The notes: generated by a model not told the origin, from the sequence alone. Positions 1 to 8,916 are shown, counted from the first letter of the stretch. The stretch: 18,403 nucleotides of DNA from Caryophanales bacterium UBA6879 (GCA_002449135.1 DKCH01000065.1:1-18403); one strand, 5' to 3'. A program made the numbers and translations.

Positions 1-1509
1 ATTTTACCTAGTGAAGCTAATCAAGGAGTTGAAATAACTTCTTCTGATGTTGCAATTGAAGTTAATTCAACAAATAAGACTTTAAAAGCTATTAAATATA
101 CAGATAAAGAAGTCACTATTAAAGTGTTTGCTAGTAAGGATTTCTCTAAGGTTTCTGAGTTTAAATTAAGAGTTAATCCTTTAGATTCAACAAAGAAAGT
201 TAAGATTAGTTTTGATACTGGAAATTATACTTCTAAAGAAGCTATTGATGTTGTTAAAGGCTCTACTATTGATAATTTATCTTATGATCCTTTTAGTAAT
301 GTAGAAGATAAAAATACTGTTTCTGATATAGTTTTCTTTGGATTTTATTATGATAAAGATTTTATTAATCCTGTAACATTTCCTATGACTTCTACATATA
401 GTGATATGACACTTTATGCTAAGTTTGATAATTTATCTAGTGATGGAAGTCATATTTACGAGTGGAATTATGATGAAAATGAAGATGGCACTTATAATGT
501 AGCTAGTTTAAGTGTTTACAATAATAATTTATCTAATTTAAGTGTTGGAATACCTGCTTATCATAATGGTAAAAAAGTTACTACTTTTAATAAAATAGGT
601 GTTGATAGTTTTGTAAATAAAATTACTAATTTTGCTTTACCTAATACTATAACTAGTCTTCCTGAGAATGGTATTCAAAATTGGGGAAGTTTAGAGTATT
701 TATATATTCCTAGTGATACTAAAATTACAGAAATACCAAAATACGGAATTTCTTCTTTAACTAAACTTAAGAGTTTATATATTCCAGATAATGTTACTAA
801 AATTAATGATTATGGATTAACTGGAAATAAGAGTTTAACTAATCTTCATTTATCTAATAATTTAGAAACTGTAGGTATATATTCTTTAGCTGAGCTTTCA
901 TCATTAGAAGAATTAAATTTCACTTCTGTTAAGACTATTGGTCAACAAGCTTTCCAATACATGGAAAAATTAAAATATGTTTATTTTCCTAGTAATTTAG
1001 AAAAATTAAGCACAGTTTTCCCATTTATGAATTCAACAAAAAATATTGTTAGATTTGTTGTAGATTCAAATAATCAATACTATTCTAATGATGATTTTGG
1101 TTCTTTATATAATAAAGACAAGTCTATTTTATATGTTTATGCTAATGGTAAAGGTGGAACAAATGCATATATCCCTAATACTGTTAAAACTATTTTTGAT
1201 CGTGCCTTTGCTGAGTCTACTATTGAAGTTGTAAAAATTCCTAGTTCAGTTACTACTTTAGAATTGTCTCCTTTTTATAACATGCCTAATTTAAAAGCTG
1301 CATATGTTCCAACTTCAGTAACTACTATTAAGAACAACGCCTTTAGTTTATGTAATTCTGATAAGCTTGTAGTTTATACTAATTATCAAAAGGATCAATT
1401 GCCAGAAAAATGGAGTAGTTTATGGAACTATAATTCTAATAACGATCAAATGGAAAGTGTAGAATTCAATACTATTTATGGTTTTGATGCTGATAGATTT
1501 AACTTCTAA
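1..1509 (+). CDS. BspA-type leucine-rich-repeat surface protein, 3' part (5' end outside window)
   Basis: Frame 1 is open from the first base to TAA at 1507-1509, so the gene starts upstream of the window; the GTG at 124 is an internal Val. Three parts are visible. Bases 1-175 encode a beta-rich stretch that looks like the end of a Big_2/Ig-like domain. Bases about 197-430 resemble an InlB B-repeat (Listeria-Bacteroides repeat), with the usual pattern of an FDTGN-like start, GFYYD in the middle and TLYAKF at the end. Bases about 590-1400 hold irregular leucine-rich repeats of the BspA/LRR_5 type, with recurring IP(D/S)xVTxI and L-x-x-L-x-I-P units. Such proteins are usually cell-surface adhesins or binding proteins. 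No membrane anchor or sortase motif is seen at the C-terminus, so anchoring would be N-terminal. The next gene follows after 14 nt and is probably co-transcribed. The family call is fairly sure; the ligand is unknown. Confidence 0.8.
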   Translation: MLPSEANQGVEITSSDVAIEVNSTNKTLKAIKYTDKEVTIKVFASKDFSKVSEFKLRVNPLDSTKKVKISFDTGNYTSKEAIDVVKGSTIDNLSYDPFSNVEDKNTVSDIVFFGFYYDKDFINPVTFPMTSTYSDMTLYAKFDNLSSDGSHIYEWNYDENEDGTYNVASLSVYNNNLSNLSVGIPAYHNGKKVTTFNKIGVDSFVNKITNFALPNTITSLPENGIQNWGSLEYLYIPSDTKITEIPKYGISSLTKLKSLYIPDNVTKINDYGLTGNKSLTNLHLSNNLETVGIYSLAELSSLEELNFTSVKTIGQQAFQYMEKLKYVYFPSNLEKLSTVFPFMNSTKNIVRFVVDSNNQYYSNDDFGSLYNKDKSILYVYANGKGGTNAYIPNTVKTIFDRAFAESTIEVVKIPSSVTTLELSPFYNMPNLKAAYVPTSVTTIKNNAFSLCNSDKLVVYTNYQKDQLPEKWSSLWNYNSNNDQMESVEFNTIYGFDADRFNF

Positions 1510-1523
1510 TAGAGGAGAATAAA

Positions 1524-3815
1524 ATGAAAAAACAATTAATATTATTAACTACTGTTGTTTTAACTTTAGCCTCTTGTAATTCACAAAATAGTGATAGTAA
1601 TAGCCAAATTAGTTCTTCAGTAAATAGTGAAAATAATAGTTCCACAGTAGAGGTTTTACCAACTACTGCTGATAATATTATTAGTACTTTAAATAAAGTA
1701 AGAAGAGCAAAAAATTATCAGATAGATTACACTGTTTCTAGTGTTACATATACTGATATTTTGACTGAAAATTATTTATATTATACTAATTCAAAAGCTG
1801 GATTAGTAAAAATGGAAAATATTGACAAGAAAATATTTAATAAGGATCAAATCTTATTTAATTTTGATGTTGATAGTAAAAACCAGGTTGATATTACAAG
1901 AGCAACTGTTGAAAATGGTGAACCGTATTTTAGCGTTTCTCAATTAGATCCTTTACAATTGGTTGATTTTAATGAGGTTTTACAAACTAGTGATTTTTCT
2001 AGTTCCACATTAAGTGATGGATATATTTATTCTAATAATGAGAAATTGCTTCTTGTTATGTCTTACTTAGCTGGTATACAGTCTTTAGCTATTAATAATA
2101 CTATATTTGGTGTTGATTTTATTTTTACTAGTAATGGTTTAGAGTTTAAATTTACTACTTATGATAGTGATGATAATTTAATTTACTATGATGCTAGTGG
2201 AATTCTTTCTCATATCGGCACTGCTAAAGATGAAAACCTAGATAATTATTTCTCATCTATTAATTATAAATTTGATCAGGCTTTAACTGATAGTAATGTA
2301 ACTAATGTCAAAAAGGATGCCTTATATTCAAAAGCAGTTATTAAAAATGATACAGGTACTTCTTCAACTACAAGTAGTACTATTAATGTTAATTATACTT
2401 CTAACTATATTGAAGTAAGTGGAACCTATAATTCTTCTGATTTTAGCAATGTTTTATATAAAGGAAGCAATGGAGAAGTAGTAGAAAAATATTTAGATGG
2501 AACTAATAACATTTATGAAAAAGTAATGTCTAATGAGAAGTTTGATGACTATTTAACTACTGCTAATGATGTAATGGACGCTTCATTATTTAGAAAAATA
2601 TCTGACAAAACTTATAGATATTATGGTTTGTACCCTGATGAATTTGTTAAGGCTTTTGTTCAATCTGATGTAGAAAGTTATGATATTAATACTGTTGAAT
2701 TAACATTAGATGATAATAATTTAGTAAAAGAAATTAATGCTTATTCTGTTATAACTGAAAGCAGTAGTGGTACACAACAATATGTAATTACTATTAATGA
2801 TTTTCAAGATAGTAAACCAATATCTGAAATTACAACTTTAACTCCAATTGATGGTGTTAAGGAAAAATTACAACCTGCACTTGATAAACTTAAATATCAA
2901 GTGACTTCAGAAAATGGCTTAAAGTTATCAATGACTGATTCTACTTTATCATCCTTAAATGAAAAAACAGAATTTTATTATACTAAAGATATAATAATGA
3001 CTGATAAGAAACACGCTGAATCTAAAACCAATCCAAATACTGATGATCACGAGTATTCTGGTTATTATAAAACTGATAAAGGGTTAGCTAAATTCTATAT
3101 TAATAAAACTAATAATAAAATTGTTCCTACTGCTGATTTAGCCACTACAGACTCTATTGATAAACATTGGTTTGATTTAATTTTCAACTTTTCACCTGAT
3201 GTATTTGAATTAGATACTACTGATTCAACAAATAAGACATTTAAGATTCGTAAAGAAGTGACTTATGTTCAAAATCAATTTGGCTTTTTATGGCAAATTA
3301 ATTCTAAGGAAATTGATCCAACAAGTATAAAATTAATCTTAAATGATAAAGGTGAATTAAGCCAAATTAAGTTTTCATTTACTTCTTTTAGTACTTCAGA
3401 TGGAACTCTTGATGTTATTTATGGTACTAAGGAAAATCAAGTAACTATTCCTCATTATGTAACTGATAAATTAAAAACAGTTTCTAATTGGGAAAAGATT
3501 GACTCATGGAAAAAAGAAAGTAATGAAATATATCAACAATTAGTTGATGTATTTGGTCAAGATTTTGCAGATAGTTTTCCTTATTATTTTAATGAAGATG
3601 TTGCAAAAACCTGGATTAGTAGACAAATAGATAATGTTACTTTAAAGATTTATAATTCATTAAAATTTGATTATTACTTCTCCTCATTTGGTAGATTACT
3701 TGAATCTAGTGGATATACTAAGGTTAAAGATAATACTTATAGAAGTGAAAAATATAAGGTTGAAGTAACTTTAAGTAGTAATACTCAAGAAGGAATGCTT
3801 ATTAAGAAAATTTAG
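1524..3815 (+). CDS. Large lipoprotein of three similar modules, function unknown
   Basis: This 763-residue protein starts at ATG 1524 with AGAGGAG at 1511-1517 as a good ribosome binding site. Residues 1-17 are a signal peptide and LASC places the lipid-modified Cys at 18, so it is an exported, membrane-anchored lipoprotein. A Ser/Asn-rich linker follows (about 19-42). The rest reads as three related modules at about 45-240, 255-440 and 442-645, each beginning with a helix and ending in beta strands around a D-x-D/N-x-x-L turn (for example LTLDDNNLVKEI and LILNDKGELSQI). This recalls LolA/LppX-like antiparallel sheet lipoproteins, but only by pattern. Residues 650-763 are a mixed helical and beta tail. 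I do not recognise a catalytic motif. It is the last gene before the terminator at 3822-3855 and directly precedes the transporter-nuclease unit. It might play the role of the extra lipoprotein beside nuclease/UgpC loci in mycoplasmas, but that is a guess. Confidence 0.8.
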   Translation: MKKQLILLTTVVLTLASCNSQNSDSNSQISSSVNSENNSSTVEVLPTTADNIISTLNKVRRAKNYQIDYTVSSVTYTDILTENYLYYTNSKAGLVKMENIDKKIFNKDQILFNFDVDSKNQVDITRATVENGEPYFSVSQLDPLQLVDFNEVLQTSDFSSSTLSDGYIYSNNEKLLLVMSYLAGIQSLAINNTIFGVDFIFTSNGLEFKFTTYDSDDNLIYYDASGILSHIGTAKDENLDNYFSSINYKFDQALTDSNVTNVKKDALYSKAVIKNDTGTSSTTSSTINVNYTSNYIEVSGTYNSSDFSNVLYKGSNGEVVEKYLDGTNNIYEKVMSNEKFDDYLTTANDVMDASLFRKISDKTYRYYGLYPDEFVKAFVQSDVESYDINTVELTLDDNNLVKEINAYSVITESSSGTQQYVITINDFQDSKPISEITTLTPIDGVKEKLQPALDKLKYQVTSENGLKLSMTDSTLSSLNEKTEFYYTKDIIMTDKKHAESKTNPNTDDHEYSGYYKTDKGLAKFYINKTNNKIVPTADLATTDSIDKHWFDLIFNFSPDVFELDTTDSTNKTFKIRKEVTYVQNQFGFLWQINSKEIDPTSIKLILNDKGELSQIKFSFTSFSTSDGTLDVIYGTKENQVTIPHYVTDKLKTVSNWEKIDSWKKESNEIYQQLVDVFGQDFADSFPYYFNEDVAKTWISRQIDNVTLKIYNSLKFDYYFSSFGRLLESSGYTKVKDNTYRSEKYKVEVTLSSNTQEGMLIKKI

Positions 3816-3821
3816 TTTTTT

Positions 3822-3855
3822 GCAGATAAAGAAAATGAGTCTTTATCTGCTTTTT
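3822..3855 (+). terminator. Rho-independent terminator after the three-module lipoprotein
   Basis: A perfect 10-bp stem (GCAGATAAAG at 3822-3831 with CTTTATCTGC at 3841-3850) encloses a 9-nt loop and is followed at once by TTTTT. It begins 6 nt after the stop codon and separates the upstream surface-protein genes from the transporter-nuclease unit. Confidence 0.92.
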
Positions 3856-3894
3856 ATTATTTACAATGTTTTTACATTTATAAAATTTAGCGTG

Positions 3895-3926
3895 ATTTTC
3901 CATATATTTTATAATTTAAGGAAAAT
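3895..3926. promoter_or_regulatory. Possible operator: 7-bp inverted repeat upstream of the ABC operon
   Basis: ATTTTCC at 3895-3901 is the reverse complement of GGAAAAT at 3920-3926, with an 18-nt AT-only spacer that contains a TATAAT (3910-3915). The arms are the only GC-bearing pairs in a very AT-rich gap. It could be a repressor site over a second promoter (a weak -35 lies at 3886-3891). AT-rich DNA gives such repeats by chance, so confidence is low. Confidence 0.25.
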
Positions 3927-3953
3927 ATTAACAAATTATTTTGTTTAAAAAAC

Positions 3954-3982
3954 TTTAATATGGATTTTAAAAAATATATAAT
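3954..3982 (+). promoter_or_regulatory. Likely promoter of the ABC transporter-nuclease operon
   Basis: A consensus -10 box TATAAT lies at 3977-3982. The -35 position with a 17-bp spacer (3954-3959, TTTAAT) is poor. Transcription would begin near 3988-3990, giving a leader of about 17 nt that just contains the ribosome binding site at 3992-3995. Confidence 0.5.
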
Positions 3983-3990
3983 AACAATTG

Positions 3991-4005
3991 CGGAGTAGAA
4001 TTTTT
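3991..4005 (+). promoter_or_regulatory. Ribosome binding site that sets the ATPase start at ATG 4006
   Basis: CGGAG at 3991-3995 lies 10 nt before ATG 4006. The in-frame TTG at 3988 would place this site inside the coding region and sits at the predicted transcription start, so 4006 is preferred. The protein then begins MEIKLKHLTK, as MsmK/UgpC proteins usually do. Confidence 0.75.
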
Positions 4006-5469
4006 ATGGAAATTAAATTGAAGCATCTTACTAAGGTTTTCCCAGGTAATCAACAAAAAAACATTCCTGATACTATTGCAGTAAATGATTTAAATATTGA
4101 TATTAAAGATGGGGAACTTATTGGTTTACTTGGTCCTTCTGGATGTGGTAAATCTACTACTTTATATATGTTAGCAGGATTGAAATCTCCTTCTAAAGGT
4201 GAAATTTGGTTTGGTGAAGATGATGTTACTCATGTTGCTCCAGAAAAAAGAGGTATTGGTTTAGTTTTTCAAAACTACGCTTTATATCCTCATATGTCAG
4301 TTTATGATAATGTTAAGTTCCCACTAACTAATTTAAATATTGTGAAGAATAAAGCTTCTAATAAAATTATTGATGATGAAGAAATCATAAAGATTCTTAA
4401 AAATCATAGTAAAGAAGTTGTTGATATTATTCTTGATTCAAAATTTAAAAATAAAATCTCAAAAGATGCTTCTGCAAGAAAATTAGTAAATCGTTTTCAT
4501 ATTGTTACTTCTTTAGCTGTTCGTATTTTTAAATTTGGTTTACAATATCAAGAAAATTTAGATACTAAAGTTGAAGAAATTGTTGATAATTTACAAGCTG
4601 AAATTGATAAGGAAAAAGAAAAGATCTTGAAAAAAGGATATTCTTTAAATGAAAAGAATGAGCTTTTAAAAGATGGTAAAACTATTGAAGAAAGAAGAAG
4701 ACTTACTAAAGATGAAATTGATGCTTTAGTACAAGAAGTTTCTCGTTTAGTTCAAATTGAACAATATTTAGATAGAAAACCTTCTGAATTATCTGGTGGT
4801 CAACAACAAAGAGTTGCTATTGCTAGAGCTCTTGTTAAAAAGCCAAGGGTTTTACTCTTAGATGAACCTTTATCTAACCTTGATGCTCGTTTAAGATTAC
4901 AAACAAGAGAAGAAATTAGAAGAATTCAAAAAGAAACTGGTATTACTACTGTTTTTGTTACTCACGACCAAGAAGAAGCTATGTCAATTTGTGATGATAT
5001 AGTAGTTATGAAAAATGGTATTGAGATGCAAATGGGCCATCCTCAAGAAGTATACGATGATCCACATAATTTATTTGTTGCTAAATTCTTAGGTAATCCT
5101 CCTATTAATGTTTTTAAAGGTCAAATTAAAAATGGTTCTTTATATATAGGTGATCAATTAGTTTATATTCCTAAAAATAAATTAGAAGATAAAGAGGTAT
5201 TTGTTGGTATTCGTCCTGAGGGATTTATTCTTAAGAAGAGAATTACAAAGACTACTAATGCTTATTTAACTATTAATGTTAATCAATTATCTACTATGGG
5301 TAGAGATATGTCTTTGATTTGTTCTCATGATAAGTTTATAGGTGAAAATATTAAAGTTATTATTGATACTACTAATGGTGTTAATTTAGGTCCTAATCAT
5401 TTTGAAATTAAGCCTAATAAGATATTTGTTTTTGATGGTAAAACAGAGGAAAGAATAATTATTGAATAA
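4006..5469 (+). CDS. ugpC: MsmK/UgpC-type ABC transporter ATPase with a large helical insertion
   Basis: This is the ATP-hydrolysing subunit of a CUT1-type importer, 487 residues against about 370 for usual MsmK/UgpC. Visible motifs are Walker A GPSGCGKST (43-51), Q-loop Q89, signature LSGGQ (262-266), Walker B VLLLDEP (282-288), D-loop SNLD (290-293) and switch His320. A MalK-like regulatory OB domain follows (about 365-487), including VGIRPE. The extra length lies between the Q-loop and the signature, about residues 112-240. It is highly charged, predicted helical, and sits in the helical subdomain that touches the permeases. All catalytic motifs are intact, so the enzyme should be active. 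From memory, mycoplasma UgpC-like proteins such as MG187/MPN134 are also enlarged. It is the first gene of the unit; the permease starts 2 nt after its stop. The symbol indicates family only and does not imply glycerol-3-phosphate as substrate. Confidence 0.93.
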   Translation: MEIKLKHLTKVFPGNQQKNIPDTIAVNDLNIDIKDGELIGLLGPSGCGKSTTLYMLAGLKSPSKGEIWFGEDDVTHVAPEKRGIGLVFQNYALYPHMSVYDNVKFPLTNLNIVKNKASNKIIDDEEIIKILKNHSKEVVDIILDSKFKNKISKDASARKLVNRFHIVTSLAVRIFKFGLQYQENLDTKVEEIVDNLQAEIDKEKEKILKKGYSLNEKNELLKDGKTIEERRRLTKDEIDALVQEVSRLVQIEQYLDRKPSELSGGQQQRVAIARALVKKPRVLLLDEPLSNLDARLRLQTREEIRRIQKETGITTVFVTHDQEEAMSICDDIVVMKNGIEMQMGHPQEVYDDPHNLFVAKFLGNPPINVFKGQIKNGSLYIGDQLVYIPKNKLEDKEVFVGIRPEGFILKKRITKTTNAYLTINVNQLSTMGRDMSLICSHDKFIGENIKVIIDTTNGVNLGPNHFEIKPNKIFVFDGKTEERIIIE

Positions 5470-5471
5470 AT

Positions 5472-6419
5472 ATGGAAAGTAAAAACAATTGGAAAGCTTG
5501 GATATATTTGGCTCCTGTTATTATTTTAATGGCAGTTTTTACCTTTTATCCTATTCTTAATACTTTTTATATATCTTTTTTAAAAGGATATAATTACATG
5601 AACGGAACCTTTAAGGGTTTTACTTTTGATAATTATATTGATGTTTTAACTCCTTTAAAAAATAGTGGACCTGGTTCTAATTTTGAGGCAGTTGTTCAAA
5701 TTGCTTTACCTAATACTATGTTATTAACAATTATTACTGTCCCTATTTCAATTGCATTATCTTTATTAATTGCTATTTGTTTAAATAATATTAAGTTCTT
5801 AAAAAAGATATTCCAAACTATTTTCTTTTTACCTTATGTTACTAATGCTATTGCTATTGGTATGGTTTTCGCAGTTATTTTTGATACTGATTATGGTGTC
5901 TTAAATAAGATTTTTAGTTTGGGTAAGTTACCTTGGATTTATCCTTCACCTTCTAATCCAAATAATCCAGTTAATTATTGGATGGGTGTTTTAGCTATTT
6001 CTATTTATATTGTTTGGCATTCTCTACCATATAAGATTTTAATTTTTATTGGTGGTTTACAAAATATTGATAAGCAATATTATGATGCAGCTCAAATTGA
6101 TGGGTCAAATAGAGCTAAAACTGCATGGAAAATTACTATTCCTTTACTTTCTCCTCAAATCTTGTATGTTATGATTACTTCGTTTATTGGTGCTTTTAAA
6201 GAATATAATTCTGTTATTGGTTTATTTGGTACTAATGGTGGTGCTTTTGATGCGAATACTGGTCCAAGAAATATGACGACGATGGTTTACTTTATTTATG
6301 ATCAAATTGCTCAAAATAAGGTGCAATATGCTTCTTCAGCGGCGATAATATTGTTTATAATTATTATGATTTTTACAGCTATTCAGTTTAAAGTTTCTAA
6401 AAAGAGGGTTCATTATTAA
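5472..6419 (+). CDS. ugpA: CUT1-type ABC permease (UgpA/MalF family)
   Basis: An integral membrane subunit of 315 residues, forming half of the translocation pore. About six membrane segments are visible, near residues 11-33, 80-104, 112-137, 170-195, 226-243 and 288-304. The EAA loop that docks on the ATPase is present at about 204-226 (Y-DAAQIDG---------I-IPLL), with Gly211 and Pro224 conserved. The N-terminus lacks the long extra domain of MalF and fits the UgpA/MsmF type. No clear Shine-Dalgarno sequence lies at a usable distance (GAGGA at 5446-5450 is 21 nt away). With only 2 nt after the ATPase stop, translation is probably coupled to it. The substrate cannot be told from the sequence. 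Confidence 0.93.
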   Translation: MESKNNWKAWIYLAPVIILMAVFTFYPILNTFYISFLKGYNYMNGTFKGFTFDNYIDVLTPLKNSGPGSNFEAVVQIALPNTMLLTIITVPISIALSLLIAICLNNIKFLKKIFQTIFFLPYVTNAIAIGMVFAVIFDTDYGVLNKIFSLGKLPWIYPSPSNPNNPVNYWMGVLAISIYIVWHSLPYKILIFIGGLQNIDKQYYDAAQIDGSNRAKTAWKITIPLLSPQILYVMITSFIGAFKEYNSVIGLFGTNGGAFDANTGPRNMTTMVYFIYDQIAQNKVQYASSAAIILFIIIMIFTAIQFKVSKKRVHY

Positions 6420-7348
6420 TGGAAAATACATATAAAAAGACTATATTAGTGTTACGAAATGATAAATTATCCTTAAAAGATAAAAAAAGATTAACTTTAG
6501 CTAATAAGGTCTTTTCACTAACTTTGACTTATGCTTTTTTAGTATTAATGGCTATTGTTGTTATTTTCCCTTTTTATTGGATGATTATTACTTCTTTAAA
6601 AACTGGTTCAGAAATCAAAGCTTTGATTCCTACCTTTTGGCCACAGGTTATTAGATGGGAAAACTACTCTGATGCTTTAAGAAGACTTAATTTTGGTACT
6701 TTACTTACTAATACTTTAGTTGTTGGTATTTTTTCTACTATTGGAACTATATTTACTACTATTTTTGCTGCTTTTGCTTTTGCTAGACTTCAATTTAAGG
6801 GTCGTGATTTTATGTTTTCTTTATTGTTAGCTACTATGATGATTCCTGGTGAAATGATGGTTATTTCTAATTATATTTCTGTTTCATTATTTGGTATGAC
6901 TGGTGGGAAGAATTTAGCTGGGGCTTATGCGGCGATGATTTTACCTTTTATGATTTCTGTTTTTTATATTTATTTACTTAGACAAAACTTTAAGCAAATT
7001 CCAAACGAGTTATATTTAGCAGCTAAAGTAGATGGTAAATCGGATTGGGCGTTTTTATGGAAAGTTATGGTACCTTTAGCAATGCCTACGTTAATTACAA
7101 TATTTATTTTAAAATTAATGGGGGCTTGGAACTCTTATGTTTGGCCAAATTTAATTGCTTCTGGTAATTCATCTTATTATTTAATTACTAATGGTTTAAG
7201 AAATACGTTTAATACTGCTGCTAATATTGATGACTATGGTATTCAAATGGCAGCTACTGTTATTGTTACTGTACCTTTATTATTATTGTTTATATTTTTT
7301 AGAAAATATATTATGAGAGGCGTCTCAAGAGCTGGTATTAAAGGTTAA
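6419..7348 (+). CDS. ugpE: CUT1-type ABC permease (UgpE/MalG family)
   Basis: This is the second pore subunit, 309 residues. Its ATG shares one base with the stop of the preceding permease (TAATG at 6417-6421), and GAGGG at 6404-6408 inside that gene is its ribosome binding site. Six membrane segments are visible, near residues 33-60, 96-122, 131-158, 166-188, 220-243 and 276-296. The EAA loop at about 196-222 reads NELYLAAKVDG followed by VMVPLAMP, with Gly206 and Pro219 in the conserved places. The C-terminus ends in the short basic tail (RKYIMRGVSRAGIKG) typical of MalG/UgpE, which in MalG contacts the ATPase. It forms a heterodimeric channel with the preceding permease. Confidence 0.94.
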   Translation: MENTYKKTILVLRNDKLSLKDKKRLTLANKVFSLTLTYAFLVLMAIVVIFPFYWMIITSLKTGSEIKALIPTFWPQVIRWENYSDALRRLNFGTLLTNTLVVGIFSTIGTIFTTIFAAFAFARLQFKGRDFMFSLLLATMMIPGEMMVISNYISVSLFGMTGGKNLAGAYAAMILPFMISVFYIYLLRQNFKQIPNELYLAAKVDGKSDWAFLWKVMVPLAMPTLITIFILKLMGAWNSYVWPNLIASGNSSYYLITNGLRNTFNTAANIDDYGIQMAATVIVTVPLLLLFIFFRKYIMRGVSRAGIKG

Positions 7349-7362
7349 AAGGAGGAAATTTT

Positions 7363-8913
7363 ATGAAGAAAAATTTATTATTAACTATTGCTTGCTGTTT
7401 ATTATTTACTTCCAATTTAACTAGTTGTGGAACAGATAATACTAATTCTGATAATGTTGGAGAAGTAACTGAAGTTGATCCAACTATTCCAGAAGGTGAT
7501 CCTACTAGTGAAAAGGTTATTACTTTTTGGCATTGTTTAGGTCAAGATAAAGAAAAACAATTAAATAAAATTGTTTCTAAATTTAATGCTGAGTATCAAG
7601 GCAAATATAAAGTAGAGTTATTTAAGTTAGCAGGTGATTATGATTCTTTACATGATGCTGCAAAAACTAAATTATCTGCTGGTGAGATTCCTGCTTTATG
7701 TATGGGTTATCCTGATTCTTTTTCTGAATATATGACTTCAACTATTGAAGAATCATCTATTTTACGTTTAGATAATTTTATTAATGATAAAGAAGTAGGT
7801 TATTCAAAAGGGGAAATTGAAGATTTTGTTCCTCAATATTTAAATGAAGGCAAGAATTATCAGTTTAGTGGTACATGGTCTATGCCAATGTATAAATCTA
7901 CTGAAGTTGTTTATTATAATGAAAATTATTTTGCTGGTGCTAATTTACAAACTGAAAATAAATTAAAAAATGATAGTGAATATCAAAGATTACGTAAAAT
8001 TGTAATTGATCAAGGTGCTCAGCCAACTGAGGAATCTTTAAGTAATTTAAAAACTTATACTAGTGCTCATGGTGGTTATACTTATGATGTTCCTGTTACT
8101 TGGGATGAAATGGTTTCTACTTCTAAGCAAATGATTGCTGATTTAAAGTCTGAAAATATTAAAGATGAATTTTATCCAGTAGGTTATGATTCAGATGCTA
8201 ATATGTTTATTTCTCAATTTGCTCAAAGAGGTATTGATTACACTTCTAATGATGAAGCCAGTAAAGAAGATGTTTCTAAGCACTTTACTTTTGTTAATGA
8301 TAAGGCTAAGGCTTTTGTTAAGGAAGTTACTGATCTAATTAAAGAAAAGGTTTTAATTACTAAAAACTCTTTAGGTGGTAGTAAATATACTAATGTCTAT
8401 TTTAATGAAGCTAAAACTGCAATGTCTATTGGTTCTACTGGTGGTTCTTCATACAATATTAGTGCTAATTTTAAAGTTGGATTAGCTCCTGTTCCATATG
8501 CTAATAATAATCAAAAATATATTATGCAAGGTCCTTCTATTTGTTTCTTTAATAATGATGATGAATTTATTCATAAAGGGGCTTGGTTATTTTATAAGGA
8601 ATTAGCTGAACCTACTAATAATGCTGAATTAGCTTTGGAAAATTCTTATGATCCTATTAGAGTTTCTTCTTATGATACTGATAACTATAAAAATTGGTTA
8701 GCTAAAAAGGGACAAGGTTTAAAGTATGATATTCCTGCAATTACTGCTACTTTAAAGAATTTCTATATGACTTCACCAGTTTTCTTAGGTTCTTCTAAAG
8801 CTAGAAGTGAAATTGGTAATTTAACTACTTATATTGTTAATCAAAATTTGAGCATTGATGATGCTTTTACAGCAGCATTTAATGCTTGTAAGTCTGCAGC
8901 GGAGGCTATGTAA
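7363..8913 (+). CDS. Substrate-binding lipoprotein of the ABC importer (UgpB/MalE-like)
   Basis: This 516-residue lipoprotein has a strong ribosome binding site (AAAAGGAGG ending at 7355, 7 nt before ATG). A signal peptide is followed by the lipobox LTSC, lipid Cys at 22, and an acidic linker. The mature part begins KVITFWHCLGQD, the usual start of CUT1 solute-binding proteins, and keeps other family landmarks: repeated P-x-L positions after the first lobe, MPMYKSTEVVYYNENYF (the MPxxxxTxVLYYN pattern) and PVTWDEM. It would capture the solute outside the membrane and deliver it to the two permeases. At 516 residues it is longer than most family members (about 400-450); the extra length appears to lie around residues 190-245, between the YYNENYF and VTWDEM motifs. 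The family is sure. The substrate is not: position before a nuclease gene suggests a nucleic-acid breakdown product, but sugars are the family norm. Confidence 0.88.
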   Translation: MKKNLLLTIACCLLFTSNLTSCGTDNTNSDNVGEVTEVDPTIPEGDPTSEKVITFWHCLGQDKEKQLNKIVSKFNAEYQGKYKVELFKLAGDYDSLHDAAKTKLSAGEIPALCMGYPDSFSEYMTSTIEESSILRLDNFINDKEVGYSKGEIEDFVPQYLNEGKNYQFSGTWSMPMYKSTEVVYYNENYFAGANLQTENKLKNDSEYQRLRKIVIDQGAQPTEESLSNLKTYTSAHGGYTYDVPVTWDEMVSTSKQMIADLKSENIKDEFYPVGYDSDANMFISQFAQRGIDYTSNDEASKEDVSKHFTFVNDKAKAFVKEVTDLIKEKVLITKNSLGGSKYTNVYFNEAKTAMSIGSTGGSSYNISANFKVGLAPVPYANNNQKYIMQGPSICFFNNDDEFIHKGAWLFYKELAEPTNNAELALENSYDPIRVSSYDTDNYKNWLAKKGQGLKYDIPAITATLKNFYMTSPVFLGSSKARSEIGNLTTYIVNQNLSIDDAFTAAFNACKSAAEAM

Positions 8914-8916
8914 AAA

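Noticed and set aside
124..126. GTG as start codon of the first gene
   Set aside because: The frame is open to base 1 and the upstream residues continue a beta-rich domain; no ribosome binding site precedes it.
3865..3878. AATGT-TTTT-ACATT small inverted repeat
   Set aside because: Only 5 bp in very AT-rich DNA; expected by chance.
3988..3990. TTG start for the ABC ATPase
   Set aside because: It lies at the predicted transcription start and upstream of the CGGAG site, which serves ATG 4006; the family begins at the latter.
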